Assembly (NCBI GenBank): GCA_916720465.1
Contig: CAKARF010000008.1
Coordinates: 1-24,469, forward strand
Direction: 5' to 3'
DNA from: an uncultured Atopobium sp.
Lineage (GTDB): Bacteria; Actinomycetota; Coriobacteriia; Coriobacteriales; Atopobiaceae
Length of the DNA stretch: 24,469 bases
Part shown: positions 14,471-22,095 of the stretch, piece by piece
Position numbering within the stretch: position 1 is the stretch's first letter
Layout of the letters: the number at the start of each line of letters is the position of its first letter
Made by a program: the position numbers and the translations under genes
Notes under the pieces: model-generated
What the model was told of the DNA's origin: nothing
The model's input: the letters and a program-made list of their open reading frames with translations, nothing else
Databases searched by the model: none

Positions 14471-15196
14471 GTGAAAACAGTTAATGAAGTTAGTAAGATA
14501 GCAGGAATCAGTATTAGAACCCTGCAATACTACGACAAAATCGGATTATTAAAACCAACGGCTTATTCAGAGGCTGGTTATAGGCTATACAGCGATGATG
14601 ATTTGAAGATGCTACAGTCAATTTTGCTATATAGAGAATTGGAATTTCCGCTAAAAGAGATTAAAGAACTAATCAATAGTGAAAACTTTAACAAGAGTTT
14701 AGCGCTGGAGCAGCAAATCAATTTACTCCTTTTGAAAAAGGAACATTTGGAAAATTTAATTATTTATGCTAAAGGACTTAAAACGTTAGGAGGAAATATT
14801 ATGGACTTTGCAGTGTTTGATACCAAAAAAATTGATGCGTATGCAAAACAAGCAAAGGAAGCTTGGAGGAATACATCTGAATGGAAGGAGTTTGAAGATA
14901 AAGATAAGAGAAGAAGCACTGAGGAGACAAAAGTGATATATCACAAACTAATGCTGATTTTTACTGAATTTAGTAAAGTAAAATCAGAGGAGTGCGATGC
15001 AAAAGAAGTACAAGCCTTAGTCAAAAAACTTCAAGATTTTATTACGGCTAATTTCTATAATTGTTCAAACGAAACTTTAGCCGGACTGGGCAAAATGTAT
15101 GCCGCAGGTGGGGATTTCACTAAAAATATTGATAACTTTGCCGGAGAAGGAACAGCATTATTTGTTAACAAGGCAATAGAATATTATTGTAAATGA
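14471..15196 (+). CDS. MerR-family regulator with TipAS ligand-binding domain
   Basis: A 241-residue protein. Residues 1-70 are the MerR winged helix (VSKIAGISIRTLQYYDKIGLL, then GYRLYSDDDL), a coiled-coil helix follows to about 105, and the rest is a TipAS domain (AWRNTSEWKEFEDK, NFYNCSNETLAGLGKMYAAGGDF). TipAS domains bind thiopeptide or other peptide antibiotics and are drug-responsive activators in other species, so a role in multidrug sensing is plausible. No transporter gene adjoins. Start is GTG with a very strong TTAGGAGGTGAG site. AT-rich composition suggests origin in Firmicutes. Confidence 0.92.
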   Translation: MKTVNEVSKIAGISIRTLQYYDKIGLLKPTAYSEAGYRLYSDDDLKMLQSILLYRELEFPLKEIKELINSENFNKSLALEQQINLLLLKKEHLENLIIYAKGLKTLGGNIMDFAVFDTKKIDAYAKQAKEAWRNTSEWKEFEDKDKRRSTEETKVIYHKLMLIFTEFSKVKSEECDAKEVQALVKKLQDFITANFYNCSNETLAGLGKMYAAGGDFTKNIDNFAGEGTALFVNKAIEYYCK

Positions 15197-15217
15197 GTTT
15201 TGCGTAAAAAAACTCAT
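15193..15217 (+). other. Hairpin over the stop codon of the MerR gene
   Basis: ATGAGTTTT (15193-15201) pairs with AAAACTCAT (15209-15217), 7-base loop. There is no T-run, so it is at best a weak terminator. Confidence 0.4.
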
Positions 15218-15237
15218 AGCTAAAGGCATCTATGAAA

Positions 15238-15295
15238 GCCTCCCATTTCTTATGTCCAAGAAATGGGAGGCAGTTCAAGCTCAGGAGCTCCCGTG
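15238..15295 (+). promoter_or_regulatory. Strong leader hairpin with alternative pairing before the nucleoside phosphorylase
   Basis: GCCTCCCATTTCT (15238-15250) and AGAAATGGGAGGC (15259-15271) form a perfect 13-bp stem with an 8-base loop, but no T-run follows. The 3' arm's GGGAG (15265-15269) can instead pair with CTCCC (15288-15292), right next to the GTG start and the AGGAG site (15283-15287). Two exclusive structures of this sort suggest translational control or attenuation; no known riboswitch class was recognised. Confidence 0.5.
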
Positions 15296-16060
15296 ATTAT
15301 AAAAAACGAAATACCGCTTTTAGAATATGACGATGCCTCCCCGGAGGTTATTACAGCAGATCACGAATGGACCGCAGGTCAGCTACCAGAAAAGTGCCTC
15401 TTTGCGTTTCTCGGAGACGTTGTCCATGATTACGCCAACCAGCACGGGGCAGAAGTTGTAGAAACAATCGTCACCGTTTCTCGAGACATCAAAGTCTACG
15501 TTTTGGATTCGTATGGCGAGAAAATCTGTTTAGTTCAATCCCCTACTGGATCTGCTCCATCCGCACAGATAATGGACATACTGGTTACCTGTGGATGTAA
15601 GAAAGTGATTGCGGTTGGTTCATGCGGCGTTCTAAAAGAGATACAAGAAAATGCTTTTCTCGTCCCAACTAAAGCTCTTAGAGCAGAAGGAACGTCCTAT
15701 CACTATCTTCCAGCATCAAGATATATAGAGCTTGATAAGGAGCCAATTTCTGTCATAGAAGAGACCTTCAAAAAAGACGGCCTTCCTTTTGAAACGTGCA
15801 CCGCCTGGTCTACTGACGGTTTCTTCCGTGAGACAAAGGATATGGTTGAGTATCGCCTGCAGGAAGGATGCTCAGTTGTAGAAATGGAATGTTCGGCACT
15901 AGCCGCTTGCTGCAGAAAACGAGGTGCGCAGTTTGGACAGTTCCTTTTTACAGCAGACTCTTTGGCAAACGTTCACGAATATGACGAGAGGGACTTTGGC
16001 AAAGACTCCCATGAAAAGGCACTGCTTCTTGGCCTGGAAATACTAAAAAACTTTACCTAA
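15293..16060 (+). CDS. Nucleoside phosphorylase family protein
   Basis: A 255-residue member of the purine-nucleoside/uridine phosphorylase superfamily, which splits nucleosides (or related N-ribosides) with phosphate. The core motif VIAVGSCGVLKE, the preceding SPTGSAPSAQIMDIL strand-helix, AWSTDGFFRE and the ribose-binding VVEMECSALAA (the Glu-Met-Glu motif) are visible. The base specificity cannot be assigned. The frame opens at ATG 15263, but that ATG lies within a hairpin arm. I prefer GTG 15293, which has AGGAG in front. No partner gene of nucleoside salvage adjoins it. Confidence 0.85.
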   Translation: MIIKNEIPLLEYDDASPEVITADHEWTAGQLPEKCLFAFLGDVVHDYANQHGAEVVETIVTVSRDIKVYVLDSYGEKICLVQSPTGSAPSAQIMDILVTCGCKKVIAVGSCGVLKEIQENAFLVPTKALRAEGTSYHYLPASRYIELDKEPISVIEETFKKDGLPFETCTAWSTDGFFRETKDMVEYRLQEGCSVVEMECSALAACCRKRGAQFGQFLFTADSLANVHEYDERDFGKDSHEKALLLGLEILKNFT

Positions 16061-16084
16061 ACTGTCGCTGGAAGCTTATGCTTT

Positions 16085-16135
16085 CCTATCAGCTTAAGAG
16101 GTTTAGCAAGCTCTTTATAAAACGACGAGAAAACC
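16085..16135 (+). pseudogene. Relic copy of a flavodoxin-like gene tail
   Basis: About 50 bases after the phosphorylase match the tail of the broken flavodoxin-like gene at 16662-16717 (both read YQLK-x-x-x-KLF-x-K-x). The reading frame continues without a stop for a while but has no gene in front. The two related tails lie on either side of the DUF898-like gene, indicating a duplication or two decayed paralogues. Confidence 0.55.
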
Positions 16136-16156
16136 AAAGAACCTTGTACGGAACGA

Positions 16157-16462
16157 TTAATTGGCAAATTCTGTATGAGCTACTTGCCATTTCTTTAAAG
16201 AGATGCCAACCCAAAAGCCATAAATGCCAAATGTAATAACACAGAGTAAAAGCCATTTGATCCACATACCAAAAAGGCCCGTTGCTGTTCCAGTAAAGCG
16301 AAGGCGGCGTCCATTTACAACTGTATGGGAAATCTCCCAGTTATAAAGCATACAGTATGCCCATGGGAAACAAATTCCAAAGGTCACAACAGTAACAAGA
16401 GTGCCAACTATTTTCCAACCTATAAGCTGAAGTAGTGTGCCGTCAAAGTATGATTCGTCCAT
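16157..16462 (-). CDS. Small DUF898-like membrane protein
   Basis: A 101-residue protein with two membrane hairpins. SYFDGTLLQLIGWKIVG, the ICFPWAYCMLYNWEISHT segment, NGRRLRFTGTATGLFGMWIKWLLL and ITFGIYGFWVGISLKKWQ correspond to the DUF898/YjgN-like repeat found as a stand-alone small protein in many Firmicutes. Function unknown. ATG has AGGAGAA upstream. It is transcribed against its neighbours and is bracketed by two flavodoxin-tail relics. Confidence 0.8.
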   Translation of the reverse strand: MDESYFDGTLLQLIGWKIVGTLVTVVTFGICFPWAYCMLYNWEISHTVVNGRRLRFTGTATGLFGMWIKWLLLCVITFGIYGFWVGISLKKWQVAHTEFAN

Positions 16463-16606
16463 CTGCTCTTCTCCTAATCTAAAACAATAAGATTAAGTAT
16501 ATAGATAGATTGAAAAGTACAGAAGATTGTCTTTTTTTCTTCACACTAAGTATCACAAAACTGTATTGCTGTATGATGTACCGAATGTTTTTTGAAGAGA
16601 AACATA

Positions 16607-16744
16607 ATGAAAGTCTTAATTATTAACGGTAGCAGCCACAGGCAATTCATTGCTTAAGTTGCCTATCAGCTCAAGAAATCTGGCAAGCTCTTTGTTAAGA
16701 AATCTGCCGAGAAACCCGCTGAAGCTGAAAGCGCAGATCTGTAA
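16607..16744 (+). pseudogene. Internally deleted flavodoxin/FMN-reductase-like gene
   Basis: Begins ATG with MKVLIINGSSHRQ, the phosphate-binding N-terminus of NADPH-dependent FMN reductases and flavodoxin-like oxidoreductases, then meets a stop (MKVLIINGSSHRQFIA-stop). The next segment in another frame, VAYQLKKSGKLFVKKS ending at TAA 16742-16744, looks like the C-terminal helix of the same kind of protein. Everything between, normally about 150 residues, is missing. This is the footprint of an internal deletion. Confidence 0.7.
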
Positions 16745-16797
16745 ATTTCATACTTCGCTGAATTTTGATATCTACCATATAAAGAAAGAGCTAAAGA

Positions 16798-17283
16798 ATG
16801 TGCCTGATTTGCGACAGAATCCAGATGATTCAAGAAGGAAATAATCCTTATTTTGTCAAAGAATTGGAAACGGGATACGTTGTCTTAGGTGACAACCAGC
16901 ACTTTAAGGGATATACAATTTTTCTGTGTAAGCAGCATGCAACAGAGCTTCATGAGCTAGACGCAGACTTCAAATTGAAGTTTCTTAAGGAAATGTCCCT
17001 TGTTGGAGAAGCAGTATCACGCGCGTTTCCCTGCGAGAAAATGAACTACGAGCTGCTTGGTAACGGAGATTCTCATCTTCATTGGCATTTGTTCCCTAGG
17101 GTTTCGGGTGACCTGGGTGAATACGGCCGCAACGGTAAAGGTCCTGTCTGGTGGTACCCCATGGAAAAGATGTATGACAGCTCTACCTGTCCTTCTCCAG
17201 AGGAATTAGAGACGCTGAAGTCCAAGCTTTTACTTGAGCTTACTAAGGTGATTTCATCTACAGAAGATAATCAAGGTAAATAG
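16798..17283 (+). CDS. HIT-family nucleotide hydrolase/transferase
   Basis: A 161-residue histidine-triad protein. The triad H93-L-H95-W-H97-LFPR and the preceding ELLGNGDSHLHWHLFPR segment are typical; such proteins act on nucleotide phosphoramidates or dinucleoside polyphosphates. The N-terminus MCLICDRI has a CxxC that could bind zinc together with downstream His residues, and GYTIFLCKQHATEL is the usual 'strand then H' element. An extra C-terminal segment GPVWWYPMEKMYD follows the triad. ATG with AAAGAAAGAG upstream. Physiological substrate unknown. Confidence 0.88.
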   Translation: MCLICDRIQMIQEGNNPYFVKELETGYVVLGDNQHFKGYTIFLCKQHATELHELDADFKLKFLKEMSLVGEAVSRAFPCEKMNYELLGNGDSHLHWHLFPRVSGDLGEYGRNGKGPVWWYPMEKMYDSSTCPSPEELETLKSKLLLELTKVISSTEDNQGK

Positions 17284-17329
17284 ATACAATAAGATTTTCG
17301 CTAAACTATCGCAAAGGAAGCTGAGACTG

Positions 17330-17962
17330 ATGGCATTTGATTTCAAAAAGGAATTTAAAGAGCTCTATGCGCCAAAAAATAAGCCAGGCATAATCACTGT
17401 TCCGTCTATTAATTATCTTGCAGTAAGAGGGTCTGGAGACCCCAACGTAGAAGATGGTGAATACAAACAGTCAATAGGACTGCTTTACGGCGTTGCTTAT
17501 ACCATCAAAATGAGTAAAAAGAGCACTCATCATATTGAAGGATATTTTGATTTTGTTGTTCCTCCACTAGAGGGATTCTGGTGGCAAGAAAATACTTATG
17601 GCGTTGATTACGCGCATAAAGAAAATTTCAAGTGGATTTCAGTCATTCGCCTACCCGACTTTGTTACTAAAGCAGACTTCGATTGGGCTATTACTGAAGC
17701 AACCAAGAAAAAGAAACTAGATTTTTCTAAGGTAGAATTCTTTACCTATGATGAAGGTCTCTGCGTACAATGCATGCATATTGGACCTTACGATAGTGAG
17801 CCTGAAACCGTCTCTCTTGTGCATGAATACATGGAGAGTCAAGGATACGTTTTAGACATCACTGACGAGCGCATGCATCATGAAGTTTATTTGAGCGACG
17901 TGCGCAAAGTAGTCCCAGAAAAACTAAAGACTGTCATCAGACATCCAATCAAAAAGGCCTAG
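17330..17962 (+). CDS. GyrI-like small-molecule-binding domain protein
   Basis: A 210-residue stand-alone GyrI-like protein, the ligand-binding fold also found at the end of AraC- and MerR-type drug regulators. Supporting segments are INYLAVRGSGDPN, LYGVAYTIKM, GYFDFVVPPLEGFWW, and QCMHIGPYDSEPETVSLVHEYM followed by DERMHHEVYLSD. The pattern is the larger GyrI-like class (SbmC/GyrI-like, about 200 residues), some members of which hydrolyse or sequester toxic compounds. No DNA-binding domain is present. ATG follows AAAGGAAGCTGAG. Its stop codon overlaps the end of the trmL relic on the other strand. Confidence 0.87.
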   Translation: MAFDFKKEFKELYAPKNKPGIITVPSINYLAVRGSGDPNVEDGEYKQSIGLLYGVAYTIKMSKKSTHHIEGYFDFVVPPLEGFWWQENTYGVDYAHKENFKWISVIRLPDFVTKADFDWAITEATKKKKLDFSKVEFFTYDEGLCVQCMHIGPYDSEPETVSLVHEYMESQGYVLDITDERMHHEVYLSDVRKVVPEKLKTVIRHPIKKA

Positions 17963-18051
17963 TGAACCTCGATACTCTGAAAAATTTGCTTCAATGCTGC
18001 GTGTAGCACAATGGCGACCTTGCTTAACACGTTAAGCGCACTGATCAAGTG
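17959..18051 (-). pseudogene. Relic of a trmL/SpoU methyltransferase gene 3' end
   Basis: Thirty codons on the minus strand read SALNVLSKVAIVLHAALKQ..., matching motif 3 of the TrmL encoded at 21403-22092 (SALNVSNAAAIVLYEALRQ). In DNA, 18005-18044 agrees with 21449-21488 at 33 of 40 positions without gaps. It is preceded by an in-frame stop and lacks the rest of the gene. It lies 3.4 kb beyond the intact gene, in the same orientation, at the edge of the LPXTG/SemiSWEET segment. Confidence 0.78.
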
Positions 18052-18075
18052 CTAGCTCTGGTCACAATAAAGCGT

Positions 18076-18114
18076 CCACTTCTCCTGCACCTTAAGGAGA
18101 AGTGGGTTGTGTGT
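18076..18114 (+). terminator. Possible terminator before the LPXTG gene
   Basis: CCACTTCTCC (18076-18085) pairs perfectly with GGAGAAGTGG (18096-18105) around a 10-base loop; the tail GTTGTGTGTTT is T-rich but interrupted. It would end transcripts of the GyrI-like gene. Confidence 0.55.
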
Positions 18115-18199
18115 TTATGGTCAATTTGCGGCTTGAGCAGAAAGTTATTCTCGCCATTAATTATCATTTATTTGTCTTGTTATCGTTTGAGGAGAAATA

Positions 18200-20779
18200 A
18201 TGCGTGTCAAGAAAGTTTTGAACATTTTATTTGCTCTTGCTCTTGTGTTGAGCAGTCTGCCTGCATCTGCAATTGCTGAATCTATTGAAGATGCAGGTAA
18301 ATATTCGGTTGTTGTTTCATACGTTAATGTACTGAACAATGAAGAGATTCATGCGCCTTTAAAGCAAGTTGTAAATGAAGGAGAATCTTGGTCAGTTGCC
18401 GCTCCAACAATTACCGGCTATAACCTGGAAGATCCTGCTCAAGCAACTGTTACTGGCGTTGCTTCTGGCTCAGATCACTACATTAAACAGACCATCTATT
18501 ACATGCCTGGTTATGTTACCTACACCGTTAAGCGCATGAAGGAAATGACTACTGGCAATTATGTTGAGGCGTCCTCCGAAGAAAATTACGGTGTGCCCGA
18601 TTCGATTGTTACAGCTGCAGATGTTACCTATCCAGGTTTTGTACGCACAACTACAGACCTTTCGCTCAAGGTTACCGCAGATGGCAAGGCTGTTAAGTAC
18701 ATTTACTATGACCGCAATCCTCGCAGCGCAATCTACTTCTCAACTTCCGGCAGTGAGCTGTCTCCTGTAATTGGAAATCCAGGAGATTCTGTTCCTGCCG
18801 TCCCCAATCCAACGCGAACTGGTTATACCTTTGCTGGTTGGGACCTTGACGACGACGGTATTGCAGATTCTTTGCCTACCACCATGCCTCAAGAGCCTGT
18901 TACTGCAAAGGCACTTTGGACTCCAGCAACAGCAACGTATCACTACGCCTATTTTATTCAGGATCCAAACAACCCTTCTAACTACAACTACGTTACAACC
19001 ACCGCAGCTTCCGGAACTGTTGGAACAATGACTGCAACTGCTCCCGTCCAGCCTAATACTGGCGTTTTTCGCTTTGAAACATACAGCCACGAGAGCAATC
19101 CAACTCCTATTGCAGCGGATGGTTCCACCACTATTAACGTTTACTACAACCTTGCAACTATTACCGTCAATGTGCGTCCAAAGATAAATGGCTCCGTTCT
19201 TGCAACGCTGACGCTTCGTTATGGTGACTCGTTTAATCCTTACGCTATTAATCCCAATACGGGCAATAAGTACAGCGATGACATGCTTGCTGCCATGCGC
19301 GCTGATGACCCTTCTGGAACCTACTATTGGTATGGCATAATCCCCGGTGTTGGCGGCATTGCAACCACCAACCCAGTAAAAACAACTGACCCAGGAGCCA
19401 CGATTACTGCAGATAATGTGCTTGAAATTTACGGACGCTATACTAATTTCACTACTCTTGGTCCGCGTTACCGCTTCTACTACTATCAAAACCTTGATGG
19501 TACCTACGATATGGGCGGGGACCACACGCTTTCACGACCCAACATGATTACAGAAATTGCAAACAACAATGGTGATGGCTATCTTGAGAGCGAGAGTAGA
19601 CATCCTGGTTTCTCGTATGATGGCTATCGAACAAGCGTTGGCCATTTTGATGGAACCAATTACGATGCACTTGGTTGGACCAGTTGGCAGCCATACAACT
19701 ATGACTACCTCATCACTGATTACAATTCCAACTTGATTGAGCACCGCTTTAAGCGCAATACCTATACCGTTTCCTACGTAAGCTCTGGTACAACTGTTGC
19801 TACGCACTCTCACCTCTTCGGAGAGCCATTTAACGCAAGCACCGATGTTCCTGGCGCCTCTTTAACTTCTCCACGCCCTGGTTATGTTTTCAAGGGCTGG
19901 TACGACAACTCGGAGACTGTGGGCACTCCTGTTACCGACACCACTATGCCCGCAACCAACACGGTACTGTATGCCAAATGGGCGCCTCTGACTGCTACCG
20001 TTACCTTTGACTCTGAGGGTGGTTCACCAGTCAACTCGCAGGAGCTCACCTACGGAGACGCAGCTACCAAGCCCGCTGATCCTGTACGAGAGGGCTATAC
20101 CTTTGCTGGTTGGATTCTCTATACCAACGGAAACCCCTCTGTATACAGCTTCTCTGCAGCAGTTACGGGCGACATTACTCTGCATGCGCTGTGGAAGAAG
20201 AATGATTCTTCTGTCTCCTACACGGTCATTCACCAGGCAGACGACGGTCAGATTCTTTCAACCACAACTGAGACTGCGCCAATCGGTTCTCTCGTCAGCA
20301 AGTGGGCTCTCGACGCAGCTGATCGCGGAGACTATGCCTATGTAGACGTTTCTTCTCGCTCTATGGTTCTTGATGAGAATGCCGAGAATAACGTCTTGAC
20401 CTTTACGTATAGCAAGGAAGCTCGCTACAGCTATACCGTCCATTACGTTGACGCACAGACTGGTGAGCAAATCCATTCCGACGATGTCATTGGCAGCCAG
20501 ACGCTCAACCTGCAGAATGTTTCTGCTCGTGAGATTGACGGTTACACACTTCAGGGCGATAGCACTGGATATGTTTCTGGCGACCAGCTTGAATACACGT
20601 TCTACTACACAAAGAACCCTGAAGCTCCTGCGGCACCTCAGGCCCCAGCAAAGCGCAAGCGCGCTCTGCCCGAGACTGGCGACGTTTCAAGCGTGATTCT
20701 TGTTAGCACAGCTCTGACCTCTGTGGCTTCCTTGGGAACTTCCTTTGTTTTGCGTCGTAGAAAGCATGACAAAGAGTAA
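18200..20779 (+). CDS. LPXTG-anchored surface protein with InlB-type and MucBP-like repeats
   Basis: An 859-residue wall-anchored protein. A signal peptide ends near residue 26 (ASAIAES). A MucBP-like start follows, then InlB B-repeats (Listeria-Bacteroides type) around GYTFAGW (about 208), GYVFKGW (about 560) and GYTFAGW (about 632), and two MucBP-like units (about 670-735 and 744-810, SYTVIHQADDG and SYTVHYVDAQTG). A Pro/Ala linker and the sortase signal LPETG (823-827), a hydrophobic segment and the tail RRRKHDKE complete it. The middle (240-530) is Thr/Tyr/Asn-rich with no family recognised. Likely an adhesin binding host mucus or glycans. ATG with GAGGAGAAA. It stands alone, with a terminator after it. 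Confidence 0.93.
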   Translation: MRVKKVLNILFALALVLSSLPASAIAESIEDAGKYSVVVSYVNVLNNEEIHAPLKQVVNEGESWSVAAPTITGYNLEDPAQATVTGVASGSDHYIKQTIYYMPGYVTYTVKRMKEMTTGNYVEASSEENYGVPDSIVTAADVTYPGFVRTTTDLSLKVTADGKAVKYIYYDRNPRSAIYFSTSGSELSPVIGNPGDSVPAVPNPTRTGYTFAGWDLDDDGIADSLPTTMPQEPVTAKALWTPATATYHYAYFIQDPNNPSNYNYVTTTAASGTVGTMTATAPVQPNTGVFRFETYSHESNPTPIAADGSTTINVYYNLATITVNVRPKINGSVLATLTLRYGDSFNPYAINPNTGNKYSDDMLAAMRADDPSGTYYWYGIIPGVGGIATTNPVKTTDPGATITADNVLEIYGRYTNFTTLGPRYRFYYYQNLDGTYDMGGDHTLSRPNMITEIANNNGDGYLESESRHPGFSYDGYRTSVGHFDGTNYDALGWTSWQPYNYDYLITDYNSNLIEHRFKRNTYTVSYVSSGTTVATHSHLFGEPFNASTDVPGASLTSPRPGYVFKGWYDNSETVGTPVTDTTMPATNTVLYAKWAPLTATVTFDSEGGSPVNSQELTYGDAATKPADPVREGYTFAGWILYTNGNPSVYSFSAAVTGDITLHALWKKNDSSVSYTVIHQADDGQILSTTTETAPIGSLVSKWALDAADRGDYAYVDVSSRSMVLDENAENNVLTFTYSKEARYSYTVHYVDAQTGEQIHSDDVIGSQTLNLQNVSAREIDGYTLQGDSTGYVSGDQLEYTFYYTKNPEAPAAPQAPAKRKRALPETGDVSSVILVSTALTSVASLGTSFVLRRRKHDKE

Positions 20780-20801
20780 CAGGAAGTAGTAAGGCAAACG
20801 T

Positions 20802-20833
20802 AAAACCCGAGCGCTTTGGCACTCGGGTTTTTG
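20802..20833 (+). terminator. Rho-independent terminator of the LPXTG gene
   Basis: AAACCCGAG (20803-20811) and CTCGGGTTT (20822-20830) followed by TT-G-TTT, 25 bases past the stop codon. Confidence 0.92.
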
Positions 20834-20997
20834 TTTACGTATTCTTTAAGTAGTCGCAGGCAGGCGCAGCTCTAGCCATAAATCTGCAAACCAATCTTCA
20901 TAACTAAAGCAATAACGTTAAATTCTAATTTCACAGGTAGTTTGATTTTCTCGTTACCTCATCCTTGTAATTAAAATAACGAAGGAGGAGGTGTTTT

Positions 20998-21261
20998 ATG
21001 TCAAAGAAACAAATCAATCTATTTGTAGGCTCTATCGGAGCTTTTATCGGAGTATTTGTTTTTATCGCTTATATTCCACAAATTATTGCAAATCTACAGG
21101 GCGTAAAGGCTCAACCTTTTCAGCCGCTATTTGCAGCAGTTTCTTGTCTCATTTGGGTCATCTATGGTTGGACTAAAGAGCCCAAAAAGGACTGGATTCT
21201 TATTATCCCAAATACTGCTGGTGTAATTTTGGGCGGATTAACATTTCTCACCGCTTTATAG
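20998..21261 (+). CDS. SemiSWEET sugar transporter (first of two)
   Basis: An 87-residue protein with three membrane spans, the half-size bacterial SWEET. It has the PQ motif in FIAYIPQIIANLQG (span 1), QPLFAAVSCLIWVIYGWTK (span 2) and PNTAGVILGGLTFLTAL (span 3), with the conserved Asn and Trp of the pore. SemiSWEETs dimerise and passively move small sugars. ATG follows GAAGGAGGAGG. It has its own terminator downstream. A second, diverged SemiSWEET lies at 23949, with the trmL-pit-DUF47 operon between. Confidence 0.93.
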   Translation: MSKKQINLFVGSIGAFIGVFVFIAYIPQIIANLQGVKAQPFQPLFAAVSCLIWVIYGWTKEPKKDWILIIPNTAGVILGGLTFLTAL

Positions 21262-21286
21262 TGATTAAGCAGCAAATTTAATTTAG

Positions 21287-21325
21287 AAATCCGACAGCAT
21301 CTAATGGTGCTGTCGGATTTTAATT
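21287..21325 (+). terminator. Rho-independent terminator of the first SemiSWEET gene
   Basis: Perfect 13-bp stem 21287-21299 with 21308-21320, 8-base loop, followed by TAATT. The other strand has a weaker T-rich tail, so it might also serve the convergent trmL gene. Confidence 0.85.
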
Positions 21326-21402
21326 AACATGCGTCTTACCTCTGTCGCCATTCTTGGCGCTTTTCTCATTCTGCATCATAAACAAACTCAATAAGCTAGT
21401 TC

Positions 21403-22092
21403 TTAGACACCCATCCCCGGAAAGCCAATCTGTCGCAGCGCCTCATACAGCACAATGGCGGCAGCGTTTGAAACGTTAAGCGCACTGACCGAGAACTCGT
21501 TAGGGTCAATGAAGTTTCCGCAGATATCCTGCCGCAAAAGCGCTGGATGAGCGTATTGGTCATCACCGTCAAGTGCATCGTGCTTTTGACTCCAGTCCTC
21601 ACGATTAACCAGGCTTGCGGAGTCTTGCAACATTGGGATTCTCTCGCACTCGTCAGCATGCTGGACCAGGAGTTCCTCGGATAATCCCAAGCTTTCTTTG
21701 CCAAAGATAAGGTAATCCCCATCGCGATACGTTGCCTGAGTATAGGTCTTCTTAGCTTTCTTAGTAAGGAAGTGCAGCGGAGACCTACCGATCGTAAAAG
21801 CGCTGTTGGATGAGTTGGCAGTCGCGGTGACAGCGTCGTGTGCAGCGTCCACAGCAGGTGCATCAAATGCTTGGGCTAGACCGTTCTTCTCCAGAAATTG
21901 GTCCCAGTTATCGTAGACAGAAACGTTAAGGCTTTGCCAGTAGGCCATTCCTGCTCGTTTGAGGCTTTTGTTATCAAGCGAGAAGCCCAACGGGCCCACC
22001 AAATGCAGGTGAGTTCCGCTCACCACGCAGGTGCGGCCAATGTTTCCCGTGTTTGCGGGAATCTCGGGCTCTACCAGTACAACGTTGAGCAT
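21403..22092 (-). CDS. trmL: tRNA (cytidine/uridine-2'-O-)-methyltransferase, TrmL/SpoU type, enlarged
   Basis: A 229-residue SPOUT methyltransferase that 2'-O-methylates the wobble base of certain tRNAs. Motif 1 PEIPANTGNIGRTC (9-22), motif 2 IFGKESLGLSEELL (129-142) and motif 3 SALNVSNAAAIVLYEAL (203-219) form the knotted SAM site. The usual length is about 155. Here residues about 72-98 (Ala/Asp/Ser-rich) and about 155-200 (between IPML and motif 3) are inserts, and motif 3 lacks the usual Arg before SLN. The start codon lies three bases after the pit stop codon, so it is probably translated by coupling. A diverged relic of its 3' end lies at 17959-18051. Confidence 0.9.
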   Translation of the reverse strand: MLNVVLVEPEIPANTGNIGRTCVVSGTHLHLVGPLGFSLDNKSLKRAGMAYWQSLNVSVYDNWDQFLEKNGLAQAFDAPAVDAAHDAVTATANSSNSAFTIGRSPLHFLTKKAKKTYTQATYRDGDYLIFGKESLGLSEELLVQHADECERIPMLQDSASLVNREDWSQKHDALDGDDQYAHPALLRQDICGNFIDPNEFSVSALNVSNAAAIVLYEALRQIGFPGMGV

Positions 22093-22095
22093 AGG

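Noticed and set aside
18740..19525. 261-codon minus-strand frame inside the LPXTG gene
   Set aside because: It is antisense to a clearly coding repeat protein, with Cys/Ser-rich content and no start signal.
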